Source of the DNA: Hyphomicrobiaceae bacterium
GTDB lineage: Bacteria; Pseudomonadota; Alphaproteobacteria; Rhizobiales; Hyphomicrobiaceae
Reading direction: 5' to 3'
Length of the DNA: 7,970 nucleotides
Assembly: GCA_020442225.1 (NCBI GenBank)
Contig: JAGRKR010000334.1
Span: forward strand, 1 to 7,970
The position numbers were made by a program, and so were the translations under genes. The notes beneath the pieces were generated by a model. The model ran no database searches and had not been told where the DNA came from. It saw nothing but the letters and a program-made list of their open reading frames with translations. Positions 1 through 7,934 of the stretch are shown here, piece after piece. Position 1 is the first letter of the stretch. Every line of letters begins with the position of its first letter.

Positions 1-1889
1 ATGACCTCCGCGTCGATGCCGGTCTCCTCTGCCGCCTCGATCGTCATCGGCACCGTCAGGGCATAGGTCAGCGCCGTGCAGGCCGAGCCGCGGCGCCGCA
101 CCTTCGCCTTGCCGAACGGGATGATGTAGTCGAGGTCGTCGACGGGCACCGGGCCGCTGGTCTGGAACAGCGACTGATACTCGACGACGAGCACCGGGTC
201 GTCACAGCGAACGGCCGCGTTGAGCAGTCCGATGTAGTCGAACGGCGTCGAGGCGGCGACGATGCGCCAACCCGGATAGAGCGCAAAAAGCCCCGAGGCG
301 TCCATAGAGTGCTGAGAGCCGTAGCCGGTGCCGGCGGCGACACGACTGCGCACGACGAGCGGCAGCGGGAAGTCGCCTCCGAACATGTGGCGGACCTTCG
401 ACGCCTGATTGAAGAGCTGATCGGCCGCGCAGAGCACGAAATCGGGATACATGATCTCGACGACGGGCCTCAGACCATTGAGCGCCGCGCCGACGGCCAG
501 GCCGGTGAAACCGTTCTCCGCGATGGGCGTGCCGATCAGCCGGTCCGGGAAACGCTCGGCAATGCCGCGAGTGGCGCCGGCCGTTCCGCCACGCAGCCGG
601 TGCACGTCCTCGCCCAGAATATAGATGCCGTCGTAACGCTCCATGTTGTGGAGCATGGCCATCGGGATGGCCTCGACCAGCTTGATCTCCTTCATGCGCT
701 CCGACGCGACGTCCTCCACCTCGAGGCTGCGCATGCCGGAGAGCTCGTGCAAGTCGCCGCGGATACCATGCTCGACGGTGGCCGGGTCGGGCCAGAGCGC
801 CGGCACGATGCGCCGCTTGTTGGTGCCGGGCTCCATTTCCGTCAGTGCGCCCGCGACCGCATCGACGGCCCGCCGCGCCCGGGCATCGAGACGCTCGACG
901 CCGGCCTGATCGACGACGCCGAGCCGCTTGAGCCGCTCGGGCATCGTCAGGAACGGATCGCGGCCGGCCCACGTCTCCTCCTCTTCGCGCGACCGATAGC
1001 CGAAGTTGGAGCCTTTGAGCGGACCGGACTGGTGCAGGTAGCGATAGGTCTGCGCCTCGATCACAACCGGCCCGCGACGATTGCGGATCTCGTCGACCGC
1101 CCAGCGCATCGCCCGGCGCACGGCGACGACATCCATGCCGTCGCATTCGATTCCGGGCACGCCGAGCCCCAGCCCACGGCCGGAAAGGCGCGTCTCGCGG
1201 GTCTGCTCCTTGAGGTGGGTCGAGACGGCGTAGAGATTGTTCTCGATGAAGAAGATCGTCGGCAGGTCGTAGAGAGCCGCGAGATTCATCGATTCGAAGC
1301 CCGCCCCCGTCTGCGAGGCGCCATCGCCGAAGAAGCAGACGGAGATGTGATCCCGTCCGAGCTTCTTGTCGGCGAAGGCATACCCGACTGCATGCGGCGG
1401 GTTGCCGCCGACGATGGCATTCGAGCCGAACACGCCCGCTTCGTCCCACTTCAAGTGCATGGAGCCGCCGCGCCCGCCGTTGTAGCCGGGCGAAAGACCG
1501 AGGATCTCGGCCATCGTGCGCTTGACGACCTCCTGCATCGCCTCGGCGAACTCGGCCTGGCGCGGATCGTAGCCCGCCAGCGTCTTGTGGTTCAGCGCCT
1601 TGGCCAGGAACTGATGGTGCATGCGGTGCGTGCCGTTGATCTTGTCGGCCGAGTCGAGCACCGACATGGCGCCGACCGCGCCGCCCTCCTGCCCCATGCT
1701 GGTGTGCACGGGGCCGTGCACCAAGCCCTCGCCGAGCAACTCGATGAGCTTCTCCTCGAAGCGCCTGACGAGGAACACCTGCTCCAGCAGGCGGGCCAGG
1801 AGGATTGGGTCCTCGTTGCGCCAGTCGCCGTCGTCGACGTCGAGGCGGAACCATGCGGTATCGGTCTTGAGCGGCGTGAACGTGCTCAT
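1..1889 (-). CDS. Fused alpha/beta thiamine-diphosphate 2-oxoacid dehydrogenase E1 component, C-terminus cut by window edge
   Basis: 629 codons are visible and the frame is open at the left edge, so the C-terminal transketolase-C part is largely missing. Residues about 25-330 are an E1-alpha domain with the thiamine diphosphate/Mg motif GDG (188-190), 26 residues, then NN (217-218). Residues about 400-629 are an E1-beta domain: LGEDV (425-429), PIAENGFTG with the likely cofactor-activating Glu458, and SQHS with His527. A linker of about 60 residues joins them. Many E1 enzymes make these as two proteins; family members decarboxylate 2-oxoacids and usually pass the acyl group to a lipoyl E2. 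No E2, E3 or lipoyl domain is visible here. The loop after TYRY reads LHQS where the PDH and BCKDH families have HGHS or GHHS, so a conserved His appears to be Gln. The ATG is secure because an in-frame TAG lies two codons upstream; GGAG sits 13 bases before it. Last gene of the visible operon. The substrate is unknown. Confidence 0.9.
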   Translation of the reverse strand, partial: MSTFTPLKTDTAWFRLDVDDGDWRNEDPILLARLLEQVFLVRRFEEKLIELLGEGLVHGPVHTSMGQEGGAVGAMSVLDSADKINGTHRMHHQFLAKALNHKTLAGYDPRQAEFAEAMQEVVKRTMAEILGLSPGYNGGRGGSMHLKWDEAGVFGSNAIVGGNPPHAVGYAFADKKLGRDHISVCFFGDGASQTGAGFESMNLAALYDLPTIFFIENNLYAVSTHLKEQTRETRLSGRGLGLGVPGIECDGMDVVAVRRAMRWAVDEIRNRRGPVVIEAQTYRYLHQSGPLKGSNFGYRSREEEETWAGRDPFLTMPERLKRLGVVDQAGVERLDARARRAVDAVAGALTEMEPGTNKRRIVPALWPDPATVEHGIRGDLHELSGMRSLEVEDVASERMKEIKLVEAIPMAMLHNMERYDGIYILGEDVHRLRGGTAGATRGIAERFPDRLIGTPIAENGFTGLAVGAALNGLRPVVEIMYPDFVLCAADQLFNQASKVRHMFGGDFPLPLVVRSRVAAGTGYGSQHSMDASGLFALYPGWRIVAASTPFDYIGLLNAAVRCDDPVLVVEYQSLFQTSGPVPVDDLDYIIPFGKAKVRRRGSACTALTYALTVPMTIEAAEETGIDAEV

Positions 1890-1953
1890 GCTCTATCGCG
1901 TTCTCCAGATGTCACGGCGCCGGTGCACGGCGAGCGATGCGGTCCTTTGCGCC

Positions 1954-3066
1954 TCAGGATTTGGCCTTGTAGCGGGCAGCCGGCCGCCACAGCTCGGCGC
2001 CTGCGCGGGCATACTGCGGCGGGATCTGCGCGGTGCCGCCGAGACGGTAGGCAGCATGCCACCCCCAGCGGGGATCGTCGAGGAAGCCGCGCGCCAGTGC
2101 GACCATGTCGGCCTCTCCGGAAACCAGGATCTCCTCGGCTTCCTCCGGCTCGACGATCAGCCCGACGGTCATCACCGGCATGCGCACGGCCTTGCGGATC
2201 GCCGCCGCGAACGGCACCTGGTACTTGGGCCCCATCGGAATCTTGGCGTCGTGCACGTTGCCGCCGCTGGAAACATCGATGAAGTCGCAGCCGTGCATCT
2301 CGAGTGCCTTGGCAAAGGTGATCGACTGCTCGAGATCCCAGCCGCCCTCCACCCAGTCGCTCGCCGAGATGCGCACGCCGAGCGGCTTGCTCGCTGGCCA
2401 CACCTTGCGCAGGGCCTCGAAGACCTCGAGCGGGAAGCGCATGCGATTCTCGAGGCTGCCGCCGTAGTCGTCGTTGCGCGTATTGGAGAGCGGCGAGAGG
2501 AACTGATGCATCAGATAGCCGTGGGCGCTGTGCAGCTCCACGAGATCGAAGCCCACGCGGTCGGCGCGCACGGTGGCCTCCACGAACCGCGCCTTGAGGG
2601 CAGCCAGATCATCGACGCTCATGGAGCTCGGCACCTGCCAGCCGGGAGCGAAGGGCTCGGGCGAAGCACTGCGGGTCTGCCAGGCGCCCGGCTGCCCGAC
2701 AGGGATCGAGCCGCCGCCCTCCCAGGGCCGGCTCGCCGAGCCCTTGCGGCCGGCGTGGGCGAGCTGGATGCCGATCTTGGCCGAGCCATAGCGCCGACAG
2801 ACGTCAACTACGCGCTTCCAGGCCAGCTCGTTGTCGTCGCTGTAGAGACCCGGGCAGCCTGGCGAGATGCGGCCCTCCGGCTCCACTCCGGTCGCCTCGA
2901 CGATCAGCAGGCCGGCGCCCGACATGGCCATGGTGCCGAGATGGATGGTGTGCCAGTCGGAGACGCAGCCGTCGAGCGCGCTGTACTGGCACATCGGCGC
3001 CACCACGAGCCGGTTGGTCAGCTCGAGATGGCGAAGACGGATGGGGGAGAAGAGACGTGAGGTCAT
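1954..3066 (-). CDS. NADH:flavin oxidoreductase / Old Yellow Enzyme family ene-reductase (YqjM/XenA-like)
   Basis: A 370-residue FMN-dependent TIM-barrel protein, close to the usual length for the YqjM/XenA class. It starts [11 protein letters not shown], typical of the family. APMCQYS places Cys26 and Tyr28 where the thermophilic-like OYE class has its flavin-tuning Cys and active-site Tyr. [16 protein letters not shown] supplies the substrate-binding pair His179 and His182, and [14 protein letters not shown] (195-208) is the family signature. Near the C-terminus are VSSGG (265-269), a phosphate-binding [11 protein letters not shown] (322-332) and an aromatic/Arg-rich tail (YARAGAELW). Such enzymes reduce C=C bonds activated by a carbonyl or related group, using NAD(P)H; the cytoplasm is expected because no signal is seen. 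The start codon overlaps the upstream ligase stop (ATGA) and the Shine-Dalgarno sequence is weak, so translation is probably coupled. The physiological substrate, possibly a 2-enoate or enoyl thioester, is inferred only. Confidence 0.93.
   Translation of the reverse strand: MTSRLFSPIRLRHLELTNRLVVAPMCQYSALDGCVSDWHTIHLGTMAMSGAGLLIVEATGVEPEGRISPGCPGLYSDDNELAWKRVVDVCRRYGSAKIGIQLAHAGRKGSASRPWEGGGSIPVGQPGAWQTRSASPEPFAPGWQVPSSMSVDDLAALKARFVEATVRADRVGFDLVELHSAHGYLMHQFLSPLSNTRNDDYGGSLENRMRFPLEVFEALRKVWPASKPLGVRISASDWVEGGWDLEQSITFAKALEMHGCDFIDVSSGGNVHDAKIPMGPKYQVPFAAAIRKAVRMPVMTVGLIVEPEEAEEILVSGEADMVALARGFLDDPRWGWHAAYRLGGTAQIPPQYARAGAELWRPAARYKAKS
3063..3066 (-). other. ATGA start/stop overlap between ligase and ene-reductase genes
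   Basis: The ene-reductase ATG (3066-3064) overlaps the ligase TGA (3065-3063). The sequence before this start has only a weak Shine-Dalgarno match (GGGA close to the ATG), so termination-reinitiation coupling is likely and would keep the two enzymes in proportion. Confidence 0.85.
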
Positions 3067-4628
3067 GTCATTCCCGTATTCTTCGAGGGTGAGGAGAGGG
3101 TGGAGCCGGACGGCGTCCCGCGGCCGGCCTGGATGAGGTCGCGCGCCTCGCGGCGGAGCACCTTGCCGACGGCGCTGCGCGGCAGCTCGCTGACGATATG
3201 AATGCGCTTCGGCGCCTTGACGCTGTCCAACTCGGACTTGACGAAGGCGACCAGGTCCGCCTCGCTCGCCGACTTGCCGTCCTTCAGCTCGACGGCGGCC
3301 GATACGGCCTCCCCCCACTTCGGGTCGTCCACGCCGAAGACGATGCAGTCCTTGACCGCGGGGTGGCGACCGAGCGCCGCCTCCACCTCGGCCGGAAAGA
3401 CGTTGAAGCCGCCCGTGATGATCATTTCCTTGCTGCGGCCGCTGACGAACAGATAGCCGTCCTCGTCGAGCCAGCCGAGATCCCCTGTCCGGAGCCAGCC
3501 GTCGACGATCGTCTCGGCCGTCGCCGCGGGATTGTCGAGATAGCCGTTCATCACGAGATCGCCGCTGACCACGATCTCGCCCGTCTGGCCGGGCGGCAGC
3601 AGGCTGCCGTCGCTGCCGCGGATGGCGAGCCCGACGAGGGGCGCGGCGCGTCCAACCGAGCCGAGGTAACGCTCCTGCAGGAGCTCATCGGCCCTGAGGC
3701 AGGTTACGATCTGCGGCGCCTCGACCTGACCATACGCCGTCTCCACCGCGTTGTTGAAGACGCGCTGCGCCACGCGGATCTGCTCAGGTCGCATCGGCGC
3801 GCCGGAGTAGACGAGGTGCTTGAGGTGCGGATAGCGGCGCTCCGCCACGCCCGGCTGCTCCAGCATCATGTAGATCATCGTCGGAGTGAGATAGGTCGTG
3901 GTGATCCTGTCGCGCTCGAACGCCTCCAGGATCGTCTCGGGCCGCGCCTTGTCCAGCATCACCAGACACCCGCCCCGGCTCAGCACCGGCAGAATGAGCG
4001 CGCCCGTACCGTGGGTGATCGGGGCAGCGCACAGGTAACGATCGTCGGCATCGAAGCCGAAGCCCTCGCGGAGCGCGATGAGTGCCGTGTTCCAGCACCG
4101 CAGCGACTGCATGACGCCCTTGGGCCGGCCGGTCGAGCCGCCCGTGAACTTGACGGCGGCAAGCTGGTCGAGCGTCAGGTGATGCCGGAGCGGCGTCCGG
4201 CCGGCCTTGGCGGCGATCAGAGAGGCGACGGACTGCTCTTCCCCTGCCGCTTCCCCCGGCCTGGCAATGACGACGGTGGCCGCCCCCGGGTCCATGGCGG
4301 TGCGGCAGGCTGCATCCATGACGATGATCGACGGTTGCGTCAGCCCCGACATCGCCGCCAGTTCGGCCGGGCCGTTACGCGGATTGAGCGGCACCCACAC
4401 CTTGCCAGCTGCAAAGGTGGCGAGCAGCGCCAGCAGGTGCTCCACCGTATTCCAGGCGCAGATACCGACGCGCGATTGCGGGGCCGGGTCGAGCGCCTGC
4501 AGTCCCACCGCCAGCGCATCCACCTGTTCGACGAGCTCACGATAGGTGATGGCGACCCCGCCGCCCTCGACGGCCAAACGGGCAGGCCAGGCACGAGCGG
4601 CCCGGTAGAGAGCCTCGATCGGCAGCAT
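3063..4628 (-). CDS. AMP-forming acyl-CoA synthetase/ligase (ANL superfamily)
   Basis: 521 residues, full length for the family. It activates a carboxylic acid with ATP to an acyl-AMP and then a CoA thioester. The core motifs appear in order: the P-loop-like KFTGGSTGRPKGV (160-172), a variant of the usual YTSGTTGxPKG; TYLTPTMIYMM (245-255); YGQVE (299-303), equivalent to YGxTE; GWLRTGDLGWLDEDGY with Asp383; the hinge region GRSKEMIITGGFNVFPAEVE starting at 397; and PRSAVGKVLRR with catalytic Lys489. All catalytic residues therefore look intact. A Ser/Thr/Gly-rich tail of about 25 residues follows the last motif. GGAG lies 10 bases before the ATG. The gene begins 60 bases after dctM and ends inside the start codon of the ene-reductase, consistent with activation of the acid that the TRAP system imports. 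Whether that acid is aliphatic, alicyclic or aromatic cannot be decided from the sequence. Confidence 0.93.
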   Translation of the reverse strand: MLPIEALYRAARAWPARLAVEGGGVAITYRELVEQVDALAVGLQALDPAPQSRVGICAWNTVEHLLALLATFAAGKVWVPLNPRNGPAELAAMSGLTQPSIIVMDAACRTAMDPGAATVVIARPGEAAGEEQSVASLIAAKAGRTPLRHHLTLDQLAAVKFTGGSTGRPKGVMQSLRCWNTALIALREGFGFDADDRYLCAAPITHGTGALILPVLSRGGCLVMLDKARPETILEAFERDRITTTYLTPTMIYMMLEQPGVAERRYPHLKHLVYSGAPMRPEQIRVAQRVFNNAVETAYGQVEAPQIVTCLRADELLQERYLGSVGRAAPLVGLAIRGSDGSLLPPGQTGEIVVSGDLVMNGYLDNPAATAETIVDGWLRTGDLGWLDEDGYLFVSGRSKEMIITGGFNVFPAEVEAALGRHPAVKDCIVFGVDDPKWGEAVSAAVELKDGKSASEADLVAFVKSELDSVKAPKRIHIVSELPRSAVGKVLRREARDLIQAGRGTPSGSTLSSPSKNTGMT

Positions 4629-4688
4629 CCGCTCAAGTCTCCAGTCTGACAGTCATCGCGTGCCGCATCTCGACCAAGCTTCCACGCC

Positions 4689-6014
4689 CTAGTTCATCCT
4701 CAGTCCGCCACCCTTCAGGCCTGCGAACTTTGCCAGATAGGTTGCGGTTTCCGGCACCAGCGCGATGACGATCCAGGTCACAATGAGCGCCGCGAGATAG
4801 GGAATCACATAGCGTGCGATGTTGAGATAGGGAACGCCCGACACGCTCGAGGCGACGAACAGATTGAGCCCGAACGGCGGCGTGATGAAGCCGATGGCCG
4901 TGCCGACGACGAAGACCACCGCGAAATGGAAGGGGTCGCCGCCCGCCTTGACGATCACCGGCGCCATGATGGGTGCGAAAATGATGGTGATCGGTACGGA
5001 TTCCACCAGCATGCCCGCGACGAACACGACCACCATGCAAGCGGCGAGAATGGCGTAGTAGCCTCCGAGACCGCTCAGCATGTCGGCGACGGCACGATCG
5101 ACGCCCATGACCGCGAACATCTGCTGCATGACGAGCGATACGGCGACCAACGGCATGATGATGCCGACGATCATGCCGGAGCGGAAGATGAGATCCGGGA
5201 GCGTCTTCAGCTTGAGCTCGCGCGTCAGCAGGAAACCCGCAAGAAGACAGTAGACCACCGTCACGGCCGCCGCCTCGGTCGGCGAGAAGACGCCGGTGTA
5301 GAGCCCCCAGAGCACCAGCGCCACCGCGAAGATCGCCAGGCTGAAGCCGGGTGTCGTCCGCACGACGCCCCGCACAGTGAGTGGCCGCAAGATCCCGTAT
5401 CCCCTGTAGGTCGAGACGATGAAGCAGGTGACCAGCATCGCCACCACGAGCATCGCGCCGGGAATGATGCCAGCGAGGAACAGCTCGGAGATGGGCACGT
5501 TGACGAGATAGCCGTAGACGATGAAGAGAATGCTCGGCGGGATGATGATACCGACGGTGCCGCCCGCTGCGGCCGTGGCAGCGGCGAAGCTCTTGCCGTA
5601 CTTCTCCTCGACCATGGCAGGATACGTGATGGAGCCGATCGTCGCCGTCGTCGCGGCATTCGAGCCCGAGATGGCGGCGAAGAAGCCACTCGCCGTGATC
5701 GAGGCCATGCCGAGACCGCCGCGCAACCAGCCGAACGCAGCCAACGTGAAATCGATGATGCGCTTGGCGATACCACCACCGCCAATGAGGTCGCCCGTCA
5801 GGATGAAGAGCGGTGCGGCAAGCAGTGCAAAACTGTTCAGGCCTTCGAACATGCTCGAGCCGACGTTCTCGAGCGGAAATCCGTAAACGAGATGCGCCAC
5901 CACGACCCAGAGCCCGAGCACCAGGAACATCGGCGAGCCGAGCACGAAGAGAAGGACGCCGACGATCGTGACCATGGCCATGATACCGCCGGGGCTCATC
6001 AGGAACTCGATCAT
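4689..6014 (-). CDS. dctM: TRAP transporter large permease subunit (DctM type)
   Basis: 441 residues, a typical length for DctM, almost wholly hydrophobic with about a dozen membrane segments. Family signatures are clear: APLFILTGDLI (67-77), ISGSNAATTATIGSITYPAM starting at 115, GTVGIIIPPSI (152-162), GVFSPTEAAA (241-250) and GFITPPFGLNLFV (375-387). This subunit forms the Na+-coupled transport pathway in the inner membrane and works with DctQ and the periplasmic DctP receptor. The frame stays open further upstream, but the ATG at 6014 is preferred: AGGAG lies 8 bases before it, the protein then begins at the normal family N-terminus, and a longer form would run through dctQ. The Shine-Dalgarno sequence overlaps the dctQ stop codon, with 11 bases between the genes, so the two subunits are probably translated together. 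The transported acid is unknown. Confidence 0.96.
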   Translation of the reverse strand: MIEFLMSPGGIMAMVTIVGVLLFVLGSPMFLVLGLWVVVAHLVYGFPLENVGSSMFEGLNSFALLAAPLFILTGDLIGGGGIAKRIIDFTLAAFGWLRGGLGMASITASGFFAAISGSNAATTATIGSITYPAMVEEKYGKSFAAATAAAGGTVGIIIPPSILFIVYGYLVNVPISELFLAGIIPGAMLVVAMLVTCFIVSTYRGYGILRPLTVRGVVRTTPGFSLAIFAVALVLWGLYTGVFSPTEAAAVTVVYCLLAGFLLTRELKLKTLPDLIFRSGMIVGIIMPLVAVSLVMQQMFAVMGVDRAVADMLSGLGGYYAILAACMVVVFVAGMLVESVPITIIFAPIMAPVIVKAGGDPFHFAVVFVVGTAIGFITPPFGLNLFVASSVSGVPYLNIARYVIPYLAALIVTWIVIALVPETATYLAKFAGLKGGGLRMN

Positions 6015-6022
6015 TGTCGCTG

Positions 6023-6027
6023 CTCCT
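6023..6027 (-). promoter_or_regulatory. Ribosome binding site of dctM, overlapping the dctQ stop
   Basis: AGGAG on the minus strand, 8 bases before the ATG at 6014. It shares bases with the TAG stop of dctQ (6026-6028), so a ribosome finishing dctQ is placed directly at the dctM start. It fixes the dctM start within a longer open frame. Confidence 0.85.
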
Positions 6028-6547
6028 ATTCGGCGGTGATCTGACCGGGTTGTACGAACGGCTCGTCGCGCCGCATGGAGCGGGCGTCGAGGTACATGTT
6101 CTGCAGGACGCGGAAGACCAGCAGCGACCAGCCGACCGGCGTCGCCGAATAGAACCACCACTGCGGGATCGTATCGGTACCGGGAACGACGGAGGCGTTG
6201 TCGAACTGCAGCTTGAGGAGCCCCGAGGCGTAGTAGATCACGACCGTCGCCAGCACGAGGAACAGCACGTTGTCGATTTGCATGAGCACGTACTGCGATC
6301 TCTTCGACAGGCGCGACCTCAGCTCGGAGAAGCCGAGATGCGCCCGGATCTTGATGCCGTAGGCCGCTCCGACCCACGTCAGCCAGAGAAACATGTAGGC
6401 CGGAACGGTCGTGCTCCACGGCGCCTGCACCGAGAGCACATAGCGCCTGAACACCTCGACCGCGACAATGCTCGCGCACGCGACGTAGGCAGTGAGGATG
6501 ATAATCTTCTCAAGATTGCGGTCGAGCCACCCCAGCATGGCGGGCAT
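6026..6547 (-). CDS. dctQ: TRAP transporter small permease subunit (DctQ type)
   Basis: 173 residues with four predicted membrane segments (about 14-34, 50-66, 92-112 and 130-150), the normal size and topology for DctQ. The segment FLWLTWVGAAYGIKIRAHLGF contains the family pattern of aromatic/Gly residues followed by R.H (RAH, 68-70). The protein pairs with DctM in the inner membrane. One small departure: before the second membrane segment many DctQ proteins have a WSEE-like acidic pair, but here it reads WSTTVPAY. The first Met is preferred because AGGAG lies 7 bases upstream; a second Met three codons on would leave a 16-base gap. It follows dctP after a hairpin-containing gap and precedes dctM by 11 bases. 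Confidence 0.93.
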   Translation of the reverse strand: MPAMLGWLDRNLEKIIILTAYVACASIVAVEVFRRYVLSVQAPWSTTVPAYMFLWLTWVGAAYGIKIRAHLGFSELRSRLSKRSQYVLMQIDNVLFLVLATVVIYYASGLLKLQFDNASVVPGTDTIPQWWFYSATPVGWSLLVFRVLQNMYLDARSMRRDEPFVQPGQITAE

Positions 6548-6554
6548 CAGTGAA

Positions 6555-6559
6555 CTCCT
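6555..6559 (-). promoter_or_regulatory. Ribosome binding site of dctQ
   Basis: AGGAG on the minus strand, 7 bases before the ATG at 6547. It decides between two nearby Met codons in favour of the first. Confidence 0.8.
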
Positions 6560-6568
6560 ACGCTGAAA

Positions 6569-6594
6569 GCAAAGCAGCCCGCAGGCCGCCTTGC
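6569..6594 (-). promoter_or_regulatory. Second intergenic stem-loop before dctQ
   Basis: Arms at 6569-6579 and 6584-6594 pair over 11 positions without a mismatch in the minus-strand RNA, two of the pairs being G-U, around a UGCG loop. Because the wobble pairs work only in the minus-strand transcript, the structure fits an RNA made in the operon direction. It ends 9 bases before the dctQ Shine-Dalgarno sequence, with a short U-rich run (UUUC) after it. It could tune dctQ translation or be a weak terminator. Confidence 0.55.
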
Positions 6595-6642
6595 AAAAGC
6601 TCGGTGGAGAAAGGGATGTCGTCGGTGCCTTCGCGGTCTGGA

Positions 6643-6678
6643 ACGGGAACGGGAGGGCTGGCGCCCTCCCGGTCCCGT
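6643..6678 (-). promoter_or_regulatory. Intergenic stem-loop just after the dctP stop
   Basis: An inverted repeat of 16 bases per arm (6643-6658 and 6663-6678) with one mismatch and a four-base loop, starting about 5 bases after the dctP stop. In the minus-strand RNA the arms would form a very GC-rich hairpin. Only two U residues follow it directly, so it is not a textbook intrinsic terminator. Hairpins in this position in transporter operons often block 3' exonuclease decay or cause partial termination, giving more receptor than permease. That role is inferred here; the repeat itself is read directly. Confidence 0.75.
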
Positions 6679-6683
6679 CGGCG

Positions 6684-7934
6684 TCAGCCCTGGCGCCACC
6701 AACGCCGCGGCTCGACGTCGATGGCGAGCTTGTCGGCCGGGAACTGGCGCGCGACCGGCAGCATCTTTTCGTAGACGTTGAAGCCGGCCAGCTTGTTGAG
6801 GCGCTCGTGCCAGGTGTTGTACTCGGGCTTCTTCGGGCTGGCGATCTCTTCGGCCTCCTTGAGCGCCGCCGGTGTCAGGAAGTTCATCTTGACGCCGTAC
6901 TTGCCGAAAATCGTGTGCTTGGGAGGATTGGGCACCTCGCCCGATACCTGCACCAGACCGGCCTCGTTGTTGTACTGCACGGAGATCTGGGCAAGGTAGG
7001 CGCTCTCGCGAACCTGCTCCTGCAGCGCCGGGCCGAGCTTGTCGAACGTCTGCGACCGCATGGCCGTGTGACCGGTGCCGGGGATGAACTTGAGGCCGAC
7101 GTACTGGCTGACCACCGGCGTGATGTTGAAGGCCGTCGTCGCCGAGCTCCAGGTTTCCATGCCGTCGATCAGGCCGGACTTCATGGCGTCCAGCGTCTCT
7201 ACCCATGCGACCGGCACGGGATTGAGCCCCATGAGCTGCATGGCGATGCGCCCGAGCTGCGTATTGGTCACGCGGTTCTTGGTACCGGCGAGCTGCTTGA
7301 CGCTGGTGATTGGCGGCTTGTCCTTCCACTTGGCGCCCATATAGAGGTTCCGCATCTCGCAAAGCGAGAACAGGAACTCCATCTTGTGCTTCTCGCGGTA
7401 GACCTTGCGGAAGAGTGGCTCGGACTCGGGGTTGTAGAAGAAGCTATAGATCTGGCCCGCGGACTGGAACATGTACGGGAAGTCGAGGGCGTTGAGCCAC
7501 GGCGCCACGCCCGAGGCGTTCTGCGTGGAAGACGTGCCGATGTCGAGCACGCCCTGCATCGCCTGCTGGATGCAGCGCTCCTCGGCGCAGACCGAGTTGG
7601 CATTCAGCATGTTGATGCGGATCTCGCCGTCGGTCCGGCCCTCAATGTCGCGGATGAAGTCGTAGGCGCCCGCGCGCTGGATCTGCACGTGGTTGTCGCT
7701 ATAGATCATGCCGTGCCGCAGCGTGAACTTGGCCGGCTTCTTCATGCGGCGCTTGTAGGTTGTGGTGACCTCCTTGGCGAGCGCCTCGGCCGTGACCATG
7801 CCGCCCATGGCGCCAAGCGCCAGGTAGGTCGAGGTGAGGCCATACGTCCTGGCGATACGCATGAAATCGCGGCGCGACACGCCACCTGCCTTGATCGCCA
7901 GGCTCTTGGTCGTGTCCAGCGTCTCCTCGTTCAC
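6684..7934 (-). CDS. dctP: TRAP transporter periplasmic solute-binding protein (DctP type) with Tat signal
   Basis: About 416 residues from a GTG at 7934. The frame stays open to the window edge, with another GTG at 7970, so the true start could lie upstream. A twin-arginine signal is visible: SRRDFMRIA (Arg21-Arg22), a hydrophobic stretch (about 31-49) and an ALA cleavage-like site near residue 53, so the protein is probably exported folded by Tat. The mature part has DctP-family features: NALDFPYMFQSAGQIYSFF, TKNRVTNTQLG with Arg221, which aligns with the conserved Arg that binds the ligand carboxylate in TRAP receptors such as SiaP, and VETLDAMKSGLIDGMETW (245-262). It captures an organic acid in the periplasm for DctQM. 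Cys116 and Cys121 sit close together in the mature part and might form a disulfide. It is longer than many DctP proteins (about 330 residues), partly because of the long signal region. It is the first gene visible in the operon; its promoter would be outside the window. Confidence 0.92.
   Translation of the reverse strand: MNEETLDTTKSLAIKAGGVSRRDFMRIARTYGLTSTYLALGAMGGMVTAEALAKEVTTTYKRRMKKPAKFTLRHGMIYSDNHVQIQRAGAYDFIRDIEGRTDGEIRINMLNANSVCAEERCIQQAMQGVLDIGTSSTQNASGVAPWLNALDFPYMFQSAGQIYSFFYNPESEPLFRKVYREKHKMEFLFSLCEMRNLYMGAKWKDKPPITSVKQLAGTKNRVTNTQLGRIAMQLMGLNPVPVAWVETLDAMKSGLIDGMETWSSATTAFNITPVVSQYVGLKFIPGTGHTAMRSQTFDKLGPALQEQVRESAYLAQISVQYNNEAGLVQVSGEVPNPPKHTIFGKYGVKMNFLTPAALKEAEEIASPKKPEYNTWHERLNKLAGFNVYEKMLPVARQFPADKLAIDVEPRRWWRQG

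Noticed and set aside
1918..1932. Small inverted repeat in the gap between ene-reductase and E1
   Set aside because: Only a five-base stem with a five-base loop, expected by chance in GC-rich DNA, with no U-run after it.
309..2282. Long plus-strand open frame (657 codons) opposite the E1 and ene-reductase genes
   Set aside because: It is antisense to two conserved enzymes with intact motifs. Its product is rich in Arg, His, Asp and Ala with no recognisable domain, as expected for antisense frames in GC-rich DNA.
1886..2401. Minus-strand open frame of 171 codons ending just at the E1 start
   Set aside because: It lies mostly inside the ene-reductase gene in another frame, has no domain and is Arg-rich, although its ATGA junction with E1 briefly looked like coupling.
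3067..3318. N-terminal extension of the ene-reductase frame
   Set aside because: The family N-terminus (RLFSPIRL) begins at 3066; the upstream part lies within the ligase gene and resembles no OYE sequence.
3198..4649. Plus-strand open frame (483 codons) opposite the acyl-CoA ligase
   Set aside because: It mirrors a conserved ligase, shows no family motif and has the Arg/His/Asp-rich make-up of an antisense shadow.
4629..4688. Possible promoter between dctM and the ligase gene
   Set aside because: The 60-base gap shows only a ribosome binding site; I see no convincing -35/-10 pair or operator-like repeat.
4926..6044. Plus-strand open frame (372 codons) opposite dctM
   Set aside because: The product is an Asp/His/Glu/Arg-rich mirror of a hydrophobic permease and has no recognisable domain.
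6015..6479. N-terminal extension of the dctM frame upstream of 6014
   Set aside because: It would overlap almost all of dctQ and adds Arg-rich sequence unlike DctM. The ATG at 6014 has a good Shine-Dalgarno sequence and the family N-terminus.
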